Positions 24,298-33,813 are shown, counted from the stretch's first letter. The stretch: 50,967 nt of DNA from Verrucomicrobiota bacterium (GCA_029556615.1 JAKQDD010000240.1:1-50967); one strand, 5' to 3'. Made by a program: numbers and translations. Notes: generated by a model not told the origin, from the sequence alone.

Positions 24298-27200
24298 AAC
24301 AACGTCGCCGCGGGCGCCGCCTGCGTGTCGAGGAACAACACCGTCTCCTCGGCGGGCGTCACCTCCCCGATCCGGCTCCAGACTCGCAGGTCCCCGGATC
24401 GCTCGATCTGCAGCCGGAATCTCGCAGCACTCCGGATCCGGAGCTGCACCGAGCCGTCTTCGAGCCGCTTGATGGCCTCGATCTCAGGCGGCGGAAGCGG
24501 CGTGAGCGAATCAACCCGGATCTCGACCCTCGTGATCGGGCCATATGCCAAGCCGTCCCAAACCCGATACGTGAACGTGTCCTGACCGGTGAACTCCGGC
24601 GCCGGCTCGTACACCAGGGTCGTCCCGGCCCCCCACACCCGACCGTGAGCGGGTCCTTTCAACACCGCCCTCCGGAGGGCATCGCCATCCGCGTCCGTCA
24701 CATCAAGCCCCAATTCGAGCCGCGTGCCGGCCACCGTCGAAACCGACTGGTCGCGGCTGTCAGGTCGCCGGTTGGGATGCACGACATCCAGGAACACCAC
24801 CGCGATCTCGCTCTCGTATTCCCCGTCGTCCACACGGAACGCGAAACGGTCAGGCCCGTAGTAGTTCGTCCGGGGCAAGTAGTCGAAGTTGGGAGCCACG
24901 CCTGACAGCTCCCCCTGAGCAGGGTTCGTCACCACCGTGTAGCGCAAGGGATCATTCTCCGGATCGTGGGCCAGCAGCCGGACTGGGCTCCACTGGTTCC
25001 GATTGACGGCGAGGGAGAGCCCCTCGGCGACCGGAGCGGTATTCGTGCTCGTGACCACCAAGTGCACCGTTGCCCGCGCGGTGGCCCCCGGAGCGTCCCG
25101 AGCCTGCCATGTAAACCGGTCCGCCCCCAAGTGCGAGGCGTCGGGTGCGTAAACCACGTTGGACCCTTCGCACTTGACGCTCCCGTGGAGCGGCGGTTCG
25201 AGGACCGAGAACTCGAGGGGATCATCGTCCACATCGCTGGCGACGAGGTCGAAGGCCAGCGGCCTCCCGACCTTGGTCACCCAGGTCGCATCCTCGACCC
25301 GCGGCGCGTTGTTCGCGTCCAGCACGTTCAGCGTCACCAGCGCCGGGGCGCTCGTGTACTCGGCGTCGCTCGCGGTGTACGCGATCGAGTCGGTGCCGGA
25401 AAAGCCCTTTCCCGGGTAATACGGCGCGATGGTCGGGTAATTCCAGAGTTCACCGTGCAAGGGCGCCTGGACCACCGTGTACGTCAGGGCGTCGCCCTCG
25501 GGATCGTCGCCCTGAAAAATGACCGTGACCTCCGTGTTCCGATTCAGCGTGTAGGCCAGGGCGCGCGCCACCGGCGGGTCGTTGACCGGCTTGACCTGGA
25601 TCGCCACGGGCGCCACGGCGAAGCCGCCGTGATCGTCGGTGACCGTGTACTCGAAGTGATCCGCACCCCACCAGGACGGGTCGGGATGATAAACCAGCCC
25701 CCCGCCGCCGTCGGGTTCGACCCGCCCATGCCCGGGCTGCGTCGTGCCCGAAACCCGCACCGCGTCGCCGTCGGCGTCGCTGTCGTTCTCGAGCACAGCC
25801 ACGACAACCGGTTGGCTCTCGAGCGTGATCGCACGGTCCTCGACCGCAACCGGCGGGTCCGGCATCGGCGTGATCGAGATCAGCACGCGCCCGAGGGCAA
25901 GGCCGCCCGCCCCATCCGTCACCACGTACGTGAACGCATCCGGCCGGGTGTCATCCGCAGCAGGCCAGTACGCCACGGCTCCGTCCGGATTCACCGCCGT
26001 CTGACCATGCCGCGCGCGGCTGACACTCAGCACCGACAACGGCAAGCCCTGCGGATGCGTGTCGTTCGCGGTCACATCGATGGCGATCGGCTCATCCTCG
26101 ATCGCCATCCCCGCATCCTCGACTGCCAGCGGCGGCTCGTAATCCTCCCGCACGCTGAAGGCAACGGCCGCCTCGCTGCTCCCGCCCGCAGGATCCCGCA
26201 CCACCACCTGCACCGTCTCGGAACCAATCCACCCCGGACCCGGAGGCGCAACCCGCAACACGCGGTCCGCGTCCACAGTCACCAGCAATTCACCCCCCCC
26301 CGACACGGACCAGATCAACTCCTCCCGCGCGGTGTCAGGATCCGCAACATGATAGTCCAGCTCGATCGGGAAGAAAGCCGTCCCGGCCCGGATGATCTGG
26401 CTGGGAATCTCGAACAGGACGGGCGGCTGGCTGGGCGGCTTCGTGCTTGGGGTGTACCCGGAGCGCTGGGGATCGTGCTGGAACATCGGCCACGCGCGCG
26501 GCCACGGCGGCGCCGGGGCGTCCAGCGCCCAGGCATAGATGCTGTACCGCTGCTTGAACACACTCGATCCCACCCCGGGATACCCCGCGTCCTCGACCGT
26601 CGTCGCCACCACGTCGAGCCGGCCGTCCCCGTCCAAATCGGTCAGCAGCGGCGTCGCCGCCTTCAACCGCGAACCCCCGCTGGATTCCATCACGAGCTGA
26701 GTCCGGTTCGGATTCGTGTGCAGGTCGATGGGCGTTCCATCGCCGGACCACGCCACCACGCCGCCAACCCAATCCGTGCTCCCCGAGGACGCCACCTGAG
26801 AGAGAAACCCCGGCGTCACCACCACCACATCCATACGCCCGTCCCCATCCAAGTCCCCCACGGCCGGACTCGTGCGCAACCAGCGGCCCAGGCCAATCTC
26901 GACCGGCCAGCCGGGAAGAAGAAACCCATCGGCTCCCAAGGCGTAGATCCGCTTCGTGTCCCAGCCCGCAAGAATCAGCTCCCGGCTCTCATTCCCGTCC
27001 AGATCCGCCAGAGCCGGCGAACCGGAAAAGGATTCGTCGACCAGGACCGGCCAGCCGGGAAAGAGCCGGCCGTGCCGGTCAAAAGCGTAGAGGCCGCCCC
27101 GAGTCCCGGTCTTGCCCGTCTTCCGGGAGTCGTAGACCGCGACCGCCACGTCCGCCTGCCGATCGCCATCCAGATCGCCAACCACCGGCGAACCGTGGAT

Positions 27201-29918
27201 CGTGCCGGCCGTCGCCGCGCGCCACACCAGGCCGTCCGGTTCGTCAAGGTCGTACATCCTGAGCTCGCCGCCCCCGAACACCGCCACGATCTCGAGATCG
27301 GGATCCTCGTCGAGGTCCCCCACCGCCGGGAGCTGACGCGGCACGTCGGGTGGAGCCTCGACGCCCGGCCCGCGCCAGCGTCGGATCACCGCGCCCGTCG
27401 CATCCAGAACCAACAGGTCCCGCGCCCCCTCGAATGCCAGGGCACGGACCTGGCCAACCAGAATCACTTCGCACCGGCCATCGCCATCCAGATCCGCCAT
27501 GACTTTGCCCGGATGACACAGCCCGGTCCGGACCGGCCACGCCCCAGGCACGGGAGCCCCGTCATGCCGGAATGCGTGAAGATCGCCCGCCTCGTTCACA
27601 TCCACCAACACTTCGAGGAAACCATCGCCGTCCAAGTCCCCCACCACCGGAATGTCCGCCCCGGCAGCTTCGACAGGCAACGACCGCATCCAGCGCAGGC
27701 TCCCATCCGCGCCATACACCCGGAGCGTGGCGTCCGCCCCCTCGGAATTCCCGGGCCCAATCCCGACGATTTCCTCGGTGCCGTCGCGGTCCAGATCGGC
27801 GCAGACCACGTGCCGCCAGTCGTTGGTGTAATACCCTCCCTGCAACGGGACTTGAACCGGAAAGCCCGGCCGCAACCGGCGATCGAGATAGACCCAGCGC
27901 AACACCGACTCGCCCACCACACGACCCCCGGCCAGCGCCGTCAGGCGCACCCGGTGAAACTCGTCCGGCGCCGCCACCCCGGTGTCCCAAGTCGCCAGCC
28001 GCCCCCCCATCACCTCGAGTTGCCCGCCGTTCGCCAATTCAATGCCCGCGCTCGACCAGGACTGCGGACTCAGCCCCTGCCCATGCTCGATCCGGTAGGT
28101 GCGCCCCGAGCCAAACACCGTTCCCCTGATCTCGACCCGTTCGCCCCAGCGGATCACGTCGTTGTGCGCCGGCGCACTCAGCGTGACATTGCGGACCACA
28201 ATGTTCGTCCGCTCGATGACCTCCTGCCCAAGACGATCCCGCACCCGCAACCGCAACACGTGCGCACCCTCCGGCACGCGGTCCGTCCGAAAATCGCGAA
28301 TCAGCGCGCCTCCCGCCACCGGCTGATCCGACTCGAACAGCCGCGTCCACTCCGCCGGATACGTGCCATCGCCATACTCGACCACATACCGCTCGAATCG
28401 GTCGCCGGCGGCCGTCCCCATCACGTCCATCCTCCCCTGAAACTGCGCGGGCACCTCGAGCCGCGCCCGCGCCAGCGGCACCTCGAAGGCCAAGGCCCGA
28501 TGCAAATTCAAGCGGCCGCTCCCGACGTAGTCCGTGCTCGCGATCGGGTCCGTGGCGTTCCGCAGAATGTCCTCGACGTCCCGGTTCCCAAGACCCGGAT
28601 GCAACGACCAAACCAAGGCCGCCGCCCCCGCAACATGCGGCGCCGCCATCGACGTGCCGCTGGCGCTGTCATACCGGTTGTCCAAGACCGTGGAGAGAAT
28701 CGCCTCGCCCGGCGCCGCCAGGTCCGAGGAATAGCCGTAGTTCGAGAACAGGGACCGCTCGTCCTTCGCGTTGGTCGCAGCCACGGTGACCGCCTCGGGA
28801 TACGAAGCCGGATAGTACGGGCGATCGCTCCGGTCGTTCCCCGCCGATGCCACCAGCACCACTCCCGCCGCATGCGCCGCCGCCACCGCATCCGCCAGCG
28901 CTCGGCTCTTGTCCGGCTGGCCCCAGCTCGCGTTGATGATCTGCGCCCCGTTCGCCACCGCGTAGTGAATCGATTCGAGCACGTCCGCCAACGTCGCCTC
29001 ACCGGCTTCGTTGAACGCCTTCAAGGCCATCAGACTCACCCGCCAGCAGACGCCGCTCACCCCCATCCGATTGTCCCCCACGGCGCCAATAATCCCGGCC
29101 ACATGGGTCCCGTGCATCTGATCGTCCAGCGGATCGCTGTCGCGGCTCACAAAGTCGTAGCCGTGCACGTCGTCGATGTACCCGTTGCCGTCGTCATCCA
29201 CCCCATTGGCGGGAACCTCGCCCGGGTTCACCCAGACGTTCGATTCCAGATCCGGATGGAAATAGTCAATGCCCGTGTCAATCACCGCCACCCGCACCGA
29301 CGGATCGCCGGTCGTCACTGACCATGCCGCCGGCGCCCGAACGTCCGAACCCGGCACGCCCCCCTTCTGGCCCGTGTTCTCGAGCGCCCATTGCTCCGGA
29401 AATCGGAAGTCGTCAGGATACCGCCGCTGCGGATCGCCCCCGCACACCTCGAGTACCGTGTTGGCCTCGACATAGAGTACCGACGAAACACTCCGCAGCT
29501 CCATGACGACCGCCTCCGGACTCACCCCGGGAAGCACCACCACATGATAAAGATCCCGGAACAAACCCCCGCCACCCCCGCCGGCCAACCCCCCGCCCCG
29601 CACCCCCGCCGGCCCCAGCGGCCGAACCGCAATCTTGTCCGCCAGAACCCCCGGCCAACCCGACACGCCCCCTAACACCCGTACCCCCGGCCGCAACCGT
29701 ACGACATACTCCCCCGGAATCACCCGCGACACCGCCTCGGAATCGGGGTCACCCCAATCCACAACCGCCTTCGTCGGACCCCCCGAACCTGCCGGACCTG
29801 CGCCAGCCAACGCCGTCAGCCCTCCAACAACGCCAAGCCCCCATACCGCGATCCAGCAGCCCGCCGACCCCCAGTGGCTTCGCCAGGAAAAACCCCCGCC
29901 TTGGTGCAACGCCCGCAT
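24276..29918 (-). CDS. Giant exported S8 (subtilisin-like) protease with FG-GAP and cadherin/Ig-like repeats, 1880 aa
   Basis: A hydrophobic N-terminal segment (CWIAVWGLGVVGGLTALAGAG) and an inhibitor-like region ('GEYVVRLRPGV') precede the protease domain (about 170-470). The catalytic triad is visible as D214 in 'AVIDTGIDYFHPDL', H269 in 'MHGTHVAGIIGAV' and S423 in 'SGTSMAAPHVAGAAAL', with the oxyanion Asn region 'VASAGNDRS'. Residues about 690-1110 hold FG-GAP/VCBS beta-propeller repeats with calcium-type DLDGDG loops ('VCADLDRDGTEEIVGIG', 'PAVGDLDGDGRMDVVVV'). Residues about 1190-1810 are tandem cadherin-like/Ig-like repeats of about 90-100 residues ('VNDPPVA', 'DHFEYTVTDDHGGFA', 'DRFTWQARD'). 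The last ~65 residues are the lineage tail ('LQIERSGDLRVWSRI ... FYRAARE'). Likely a secreted or surface protease; target unknown. Confidence 0.95.
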   Translation of the reverse strand: MRALHQGGGFSWRSHWGSAGCWIAVWGLGVVGGLTALAGAGPAGSGGPTKAVVDWGDPDSEAVSRVIPGEYVVRLRPGVRVLGGVSGWPGVLADKIAVRPLGPAGVRGGGLAGGGGGGLFRDLYHVVVLPGVSPEAVVMELRSVSSVLYVEANTVLEVCGGDPQRRYPDDFRFPEQWALENTGQKGGVPGSDVRAPAAWSVTTGDPSVRVAVIDTGIDYFHPDLESNVWVNPGEVPANGVDDDGNGYIDDVHGYDFVSRDSDPLDDQMHGTHVAGIIGAVGDNRMGVSGVCWRVSLMALKAFNEAGEATLADVLESIHYAVANGAQIINASWGQPDKSRALADAVAAAHAAGVVLVASAGNDRSDRPYYPASYPEAVTVAATNAKDERSLFSNYGYSSDLAAPGEAILSTVLDNRYDSASGTSMAAPHVAGAAALVWSLHPGLGNRDVEDILRNATDPIASTDYVGSGRLNLHRALAFEVPLARARLEVPAQFQGRMDVMGTAAGDRFERYVVEYGDGTYPAEWTRLFESDQPVAGGALIRDFRTDRVPEGAHVLRLRVRDRLGQEVIERTNIVVRNVTLSAPAHNDVIRWGERVEIRGTVFGSGRTYRIEHGQGLSPQSWSSAGIELANGGQLEVMGGRLATWDTGVAAPDEFHRVRLTALAGGRVVGESVLRWVYLDRRLRPGFPVQVPLQGGYYTNDWRHVVCADLDRDGTEEIVGIGPGNSEGADATLRVYGADGSLRWMRSLPVEAAGADIPVVGDLDGDGFLEVLVDVNEAGDLHAFRHDGAPVPGAWPVRTGLCHPGKVMADLDGDGRCEVILVGQVRALAFEGARDLLVLDATGAVIRRWRGPGVEAPPDVPRQLPAVGDLDEDPDLEIVAVFGGGELRMYDLDEPDGLVWRAATAGTIHGSPVVGDLDGDRQADVAVAVYDSRKTGKTGTRGGLYAFDRHGRLFPGWPVLVDESFSGSPALADLDGNESRELILAGWDTKRIYALGADGFLLPGWPVEIGLGRWLRTSPAVGDLDGDGRMDVVVVTPGFLSQVASSGSTDWVGGVVAWSGDGTPIDLHTNPNRTQLVMESSGGSRLKAATPLLTDLDGDGRLDVVATTVEDAGYPGVGSSVFKQRYSIYAWALDAPAPPWPRAWPMFQHDPQRSGYTPSTKPPSQPPVLFEIPSQIIRAGTAFFPIELDYHVADPDTAREELIWSVSGGGELLVTVDADRVLRVAPPGPGWIGSETVQVVVRDPAGGSSEAAVAFSVREDYEPPLAVEDAGMAIEDEPIAIDVTANDTHPQGLPLSVLSVSRARHGQTAVNPDGAVAYWPAADDTRPDAFTYVVTDGAGGLALGRVLISITPMPDPPVAVEDRAITLESQPVVVAVLENDSDADGDAVRVSGTTQPGHGRVEPDGGGGLVYHPDPSWWGADHFEYTVTDDHGGFAVAPVAIQVKPVNDPPVARALAYTLNRNTEVTVIFQGDDPEGDALTYTVVQAPLHGELWNYPTIAPYYPGKGFSGTDSIAYTASDAEYTSAPALVTLNVLDANNAPRVEDATWVTKVGRPLAFDLVASDVDDDPLEFSVLEPPLHGSVKCEGSNVVYAPDASHLGADRFTWQARDAPGATARATVHLVVTSTNTAPVAEGLSLAVNRNQWSPVRLLAHDPENDPLRYTVVTNPAQGELSGVAPNFDYLPRTNYYGPDRFAFRVDDGEYESEIAVVFLDVVHPNRRPDSRDQSVSTVAGTRLELGLDVTDADGDALRRAVLKGPAHGRVWGAGTTLVYEPAPEFTGQDTFTYRVWDGLAYGPITRVEIRVDSLTPLPPPEIEAIKRLEDGSVQLRIRSAARFRLQIERSGDLRVWSRIGEVTPAEETVLFLDTQAAPAATLFYRAARE

Positions 29919-29978
29919 GCCGCCTTATTAGCCCAGCAAGAGCCTCGCCGCAACCTGCGAACGGCCTCCCAATCCTCG

Positions 29979-30008
29979 TTGACAACATCCGCACCCAAAC
30001 CCTCTAAT
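29979..30008 (+). promoter_or_regulatory. Promoter of hisF (strong sigma-70 match)
   Basis: TTGACA (29979-29984), an 18-base spacer and TCTAAT (30003-30008) match the -35 and -10 consensus at 6/6 and 5/6 positions. They stand 53 bases before the hisF ATG, in the divergent gap with the subtilase gene. Confidence 0.6.
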
Positions 30009-30061
30009 CGCCACGCCCGACCACTCCAACGCGCAGCAAGAACCCAACGCCAACGCCCCCA

Positions 30062-30859
30062 ATGAATTCCACAGGATCCCGCATTCGCATCATGCCGTGC
30101 CTGGATATGCAGAACGGCCGCGTCGTCAAAGGCGTCCGCTTCGTCAATATCAGGGACGCCGGAGACCCGGTCTCCTGCGCCATCGCCTACGGCGTGGCCG
30201 GAGCCGATGAGTTGGCCATGCTCGACATCACCGCCACCATCGAGAATCGACCCACGCTGATCGAGGTCGTCCGGCGCGTCGCCGCCGTCACTACCATCCC
30301 CTTCACCGTCGGCGGCGGCGTCAAAGACGTCGCCTCCGCACGCGCCGTCATCGAAGCAGGCGCCAGCAGAATCTCGACCAGCAGCGCCGCGTTCCGCAAC
30401 CCGCCCGTCATCGCCAACATGATCCGCGAACTCGGCGCCGACAAAGTGACGGTCGCCATCGACGTCGACCGCAACCCCGCCCTGCCCTCCGGCTACGAAG
30501 TCTTCATCGACGGCGGCCGCACCGCCACAGGAACCGATGCGCTCGATTGGGCCCGCCGCGTCGCCGACTTCGGCGTCCGCTGCATCCTCCCCACCAGCAA
30601 GGCCACCGATGGCGCCCGCACCGGCTTCGACCTTCCCCTGATCCGCCAAATGGCCTCGGGCACCGGCGCCGAAATCGTCGCCTCCGGCGGCGCCGGAACA
30701 CTCGAACACTTCCGCGAAGCCGCCGCGGCGGGAGCCACAATCCTCCTCGCAGCGTCCGTCTTCCATTTCGGCATCATCCGCATCCCCGCCCTGAAACAGT
30801 ACCTCGCCGAATGCGGCCTGAATGTCCGAACCGACAGCCCGGGCCCTGCGGGTCCCTGA
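30062..30859 (+). CDS. hisF: Imidazole glycerol phosphate synthase cyclase subunit, 265 aa
   Basis: HisF with HisH closes the imidazole ring in histidine synthesis, releasing AICAR. The (beta/alpha)8 barrel shows 'RIMPCLDMQNGRVVKGVRF' (catalytic Asp), 'LAMLDITATIENRPTLIEVVRRVAA', 'IPFTVGGGVKDVASARAVIEAGASRIS', 'KVTVAIDVDRNP' (second catalytic Asp), 'VFIDGGRTATGTDALDWARRV', 'IVASGGAGTLEHF' and 'AASVFHFG'. The usual 'LLTSMDRDGT' loop reads 'ILPTSKATDGART', a modest departure. No other his genes are in the window, so this is a stand-alone locus with its own promoter. Length is normal (family about 250-265). Confidence 0.96.
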   Translation: MNSTGSRIRIMPCLDMQNGRVVKGVRFVNIRDAGDPVSCAIAYGVAGADELAMLDITATIENRPTLIEVVRRVAAVTTIPFTVGGGVKDVASARAVIEAGASRISTSSAAFRNPPVIANMIRELGADKVTVAIDVDRNPALPSGYEVFIDGGRTATGTDALDWARRVADFGVRCILPTSKATDGARTGFDLPLIRQMASGTGAEIVASGGAGTLEHFREAAAAGATILLAASVFHFGIIRIPALKQYLAECGLNVRTDSPGPAGP

Positions 30860-31043
30860 GCGGGTCGACACAACCGCCCCCGAAGGCTCGCGCGCATCGC
30901 GCACCAATCCTCGACACCAACGTCCCAAAGCTGGACGCACCCCTTCGCCCAGACCCTCCCGCCTCGCACGCGCGGCTTCCCGCCCCAGAACCGCCTAGGC
31001 GCCATTCCACCCCTCCGCTGCCGATGCGCTCGCGCTTCTTGGC

Positions 31044-31430
31044 ATGAATGCTGCAGGCGCAGCGTCGCGGATGCCGATGGACTCCCGACCTCACATCAGC
31101 CAAGCCGGTGCTTACCGAAAGGCCGGCTACTCGATTGCAGCCTACCTCTGCCCGGGCGATGTTCGCACCCCGCCTTGGCGGCTGATGGCCACGCTGGCCG
31201 GTTCGGAAGCGGCACGACGCGCCCGGCTTGGAACCCGGCGATGGCCCGAACGTTCGGCCCACCGGCGCGCTCCCCGCCGCTTGCGCGTCGCCGCCCAGGC
31301 AATTGTCGTCGACAACTGGGCGGCGATCGATGCCCTGGCCCGCGAGATGCTGAGTCGCCCCGAGGAGTACATTCCGGCGATTGTCGCCGAGTTCCTGATC
31401 AACCGCTTCCGCGCCAGCTTCGCAACCTGA
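31044..31430 (+). CDS. Degenerate M41 (FtsH-peptidase-like) zinc-protease domain protein, 128 aa
   Basis: I matched this by eye to the small stand-alone M41-like peptidase domain. 'AYRKAGYSIAAYLCPGD' lines up with the canonical 'AYHEAGHAVAAYLLG', 'MATLAGSEAARRARLG' with the family's 'LAGPEAERR', and 'AAQAIVVDNWAAIDALAREMLSRPE' with its C-terminal helix. The zinc motif HEAGH is replaced by RKAGY (residues 25-29), so all three metal/catalytic residues are gone. Either the gene is decaying or it encodes a non-catalytic relative. A start at 31071 is also possible. The call rests on pattern recognition, not a search; the alternative is an unrelated hypothetical protein. It faces the SUMF1 remnant tail to tail. 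Confidence 0.5.
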   Translation: MNAAGAASRMPMDSRPHISQAGAYRKAGYSIAAYLCPGDVRTPPWRLMATLAGSEAARRARLGTRRWPERSAHRRAPRRLRVAAQAIVVDNWAAIDALAREMLSRPEEYIPAIVAEFLINRFRASFAT

Positions 31431-31458
31431 AATGCCCTGTGAACCCGTTCTCATGCCC

Positions 31459-31474
31459 ACCCCGGCAGCGGGGT
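31459..31474. terminator. Hairpin between two convergent genes
   Basis: ACCCCG (31459-31464), loop GCAG, CGGGGT (31469-31474) form a perfect 6-bp stem followed by CTTATC. It lies in the 122-base gap between the convergent M41-like gene and the SUMF1 remnant, where a bidirectional terminator would be expected. There is no real U-tract. Confidence 0.35.
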
Positions 31475-31552
31475 CTTATCCCCACTGACCGGGGCGCATT
31501 CCCCATCACGCAGACCCTGAAACGAGCACTCGCCTCCTCCCGATCGCCCTGA

Positions 31553-31933
31553 TCACGGCCGCTCCGGAGGCAGGACGCACCTGAATCCGTAGTAGTTGTA
31601 CCTGCCATACGCCCCTTGGGGATTGCGATTCGCGACCCGGCATTCCAGGGCGAAGCGATACCAAGAACCGCCCCGGAGCACTCGGTAGTCGTCCGCAACC
31701 GGACCGCGAGGGTCGGTCTGCGCGTCGCTGCTGTACGCGGCGTAGGAATCCCAACACCATTCAAGCACGTTCCCGATCGTGTCGTACAAGCCGTACTCGT
31801 TCGGACTGAACGAACCCACCGGACTCGTATAAGGCATGCCACCGACGGTGCCGATCGGATTGTTCCCCTCCGTCGGGTTCACATCGTTCTGCGCTTGCGG
31901 TGCATCCGCTCGCCCGGGAGGAAACCGTATCCG
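31553..31933 (-). pseudogene. C-terminal remnant of a formylglycine-generating-enzyme-like (SUMF1/FGE-sulfatase domain) protein
   Basis: About 125 residues of the family C-terminus are intact: 'PVGSFSPNEYGLYDTIGNVLEWCWDSY', 'DDYRVLRGGSWYRFALECRVANR' and 'GFRCVLPPERP'. SUMF1-type domains normally span about 250 residues. The N-terminal half, including the usual 'RLPTEAEWEYA' and 'PWG' motifs, is absent, and upstream of about 31933 the frame runs into unrelated sequence and the divergent M1 peptidase gene. No start codon with a sensible N-terminus is present (the open frame begins at 32026). I call it a gene fragment left by deletion or recombination. Confidence 0.75.
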
Positions 31934-32024
31934 GGGGCGAGGGAGACAACATGATGCTCGTGTTCTCTTGCAAGGGGAGGATCCGAGTGCGGTTTTCGCT
32001 TGACCGCGCGGGCGGCGGGCGAGC

Positions 32025-33740
32025 ATGAGGACCCGCGTGCAACGCGTTCCTGTCGTGTCGTCGCGCCGGGCTGCCTGGCTTGTGGTCGGCTCGGTCCTGG
32101 TGTCCGCTTTGGGAGGCGGTTGCCGGCACCCGGGGCTTCCCGACGCGCCGGCCTGCAGCAGCGCGGAGGCCCCGGACGCCGGCGGACTCCTGCTGCCGGA
32201 GCAGGCGCGCTACGACATGCGGCACGTGGACCTCAATTTGCGGGTCGATCCACCCAGTCGCTCGATCTCGGGAACGGCGACAATCGACGTGACCGTGACG
32301 GCGCCCATGGCCTGGCTGGTGCTGGACTTGAACCGGCGCCTCGCTGTGACGTCGGCGCGACGCTGGCAGGCGGACGGCATCCAAGCCCCGGCGCCCTTCG
32401 ACCAGCGTGACGACAGGTTGTGGGTGGATCTGGGACACGAGATCCCAGCGGGGGCGCGGGTGGTGGTTGCCATCGATTACGGAGGAGAACCGCAGGTGGC
32501 AAAGATGCCGCCCTGGGGCAACGGCTTCACTTGGGCGACAACCAGGGATAAGCAGCCCTGGATCGCCACGTCGGTGCAGGGCGAAGGCGCCGATCTCTGG
32601 TGGCCGTGCAACGACCATCCCTCGGACGAACCGGAGAGCGTGGCCCTCCGCATCACCGTGCCCGAACCGCTGGTGGCCGCCTGCAACGGCCGACTGATCG
32701 AGGTCACGCGGAACGGGGACGGCACCCGGACCTACCACTGGCACTCCGCGTTGCCCGTCAACACGTACAACGTGGCGCTGAACATCGCGCCCTACGTGAC
32801 GGTCGAGGGCGATTACCACAGCCTCGGCGGAGAGATCGTGCGGGCCACCTATTGGGTATTGCCGGAGAACAAGGCCAAGGGAGAGAAGATCTTCAGCGAG
32901 TTCCTCGATCACCTGCGGTTCTACGAGCGCCTGCTGGGCCCCTACCCCTGCCGCCGGGAAAAATACGGGGTCGCTGAAACACCGCACCTGGGCATGGAAC
33001 ATCAGTCGATCATCGCCTACGGAAACCGCTACCAGCGAGGACCGCAGGGATTCGACTGGGTGCATCATCACGAGCTCGGACACGAGTGGTGGGGCAACCT
33101 CGTCACGGCGGCGGATTGGAGGCACCTCTGGATTCACGAGGGGATTTGCACCTACATGCAGGCGCTCTACGCCGAGGAACGGGAGGGGCAAATGGCCTAC
33201 CATCACGCCATGTACGAGTACCGTCGCAAGGTGCAGAACGCGGCGGCGGTGGTGCCCGAACGGCCGACCGGCGCGGTGGCCATGTTCGACCGGGGCACTG
33301 ACGCGTATTACAAGGGGGCCTGGGTCATCCACATGCTCCGGTACCTGGTGGGCCGCGAGGCCATGCTCGACTGCCTCCGGCGCTTCCTCTATCCCACGGA
33401 GGAATCGGAACATTGGGGCGACACGCGGGCCTTCCGGTTCGTCACCACGAAGGACTTCGAGCGAACCGTCCGCCAGCATACCCGCCGGGATCTGACCTGG
33501 TTCTTCGATGTCTACCTCCGACAGCCGGAGCTGCCCGAGTTGGTGCGGACGGTGGTCGGCGACACCCTGGTGCTCCATTGGAAAGTGCCGGGGAAGCGGC
33601 CGTTCCCCATGCCCGTCGAGATCGAGGTCGACGGCAAGGTCAAGCGGTTCGAGATGCCCTCGGGAGAACGGAAACTCCCAACGCGACGGTACGCGCAAGG
33701 GCAGCTGGACCCGCACGGTTGGATCTTGAAGAAGCCCTGA
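32025..33740 (+). CDS. M1-family (aminopeptidase N-like) zinc metallopeptidase, probable lipoprotein, 571 aa
   Basis: A signal peptide with a lipoprotein-like end (VVGSVLVSALGGGC) suggests membrane tethering in the periplasm. The N-terminal beta domain (residues about 60-270, 'HVDLNLRVDPPSRSISGTATIDVTV', 'QGEGADLWWPCNDHPSDEP') precedes the catalytic thermolysin-like domain. The exopeptidase motif is 'LGMEHQSI' (variant of GAMEN) and the zinc site is H349-E350-L-G-H353 with E372 exactly 18 residues on. 'AYYKGAWVIHMLRYLVG' carries the family's catalytic tyrosine region. It is shorter than E. coli PepN because it lacks the C-terminal helical domain, like many bacterial M1 enzymes that end after a beta domain. 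Convergent with comB. Confidence 0.93.
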   Translation: MRTRVQRVPVVSSRRAAWLVVGSVLVSALGGGCRHPGLPDAPACSSAEAPDAGGLLLPEQARYDMRHVDLNLRVDPPSRSISGTATIDVTVTAPMAWLVLDLNRRLAVTSARRWQADGIQAPAPFDQRDDRLWVDLGHEIPAGARVVVAIDYGGEPQVAKMPPWGNGFTWATTRDKQPWIATSVQGEGADLWWPCNDHPSDEPESVALRITVPEPLVAACNGRLIEVTRNGDGTRTYHWHSALPVNTYNVALNIAPYVTVEGDYHSLGGEIVRATYWVLPENKAKGEKIFSEFLDHLRFYERLLGPYPCRREKYGVAETPHLGMEHQSIIAYGNRYQRGPQGFDWVHHHELGHEWWGNLVTAADWRHLWIHEGICTYMQALYAEEREGQMAYHHAMYEYRRKVQNAAAVVPERPTGAVAMFDRGTDAYYKGAWVIHMLRYLVGREAMLDCLRRFLYPTEESEHWGDTRAFRFVTTKDFERTVRQHTRRDLTWFFDVYLRQPELPELVRTVVGDTLVLHWKVPGKRPFPMPVEIEVDGKVKRFEMPSGERKLPTRRYAQGQLDPHGWILKKP

Positions 33741-33813
33741 GCTCTAACAAGCCGGGGATAAACAGGGGGACAGTCTGTCAGAACTCGGTGCTCCGCCCCG
33801 CGCCGTCCGCCGC

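Noticed and set aside
24966..29321. Open frame of 1451 codons on the plus strand
   Set aside because: It lies wholly opposite the subtilase gene, whose catalytic triad and repeats are unmistakable. The plus-strand translation is Arg/Pro/His-rich with no domain, as expected for antisense of high-GC coding DNA.
30860..31043. Small gene or RNA in the gap after hisF
   Set aside because: No start with a Shine-Dalgarno sequence, no family text and no strong stem-loop. I see nothing supportable there.
31761..33716. 651-codon open frame on the minus strand
   Set aside because: It is antisense to the M1 peptidase, which has a complete HExxH-E zinc site. Only its last part overlaps the SUMF1 remnant, in a different frame.
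33769..33779. GACAGTCTGTC palindrome after the M1 peptidase gene, resembling REP/IS-associated 'GGGGACAG' motifs
   Set aside because: Only one short copy is present in the window and no transposase is near. Too little to call a mobile-element remnant.
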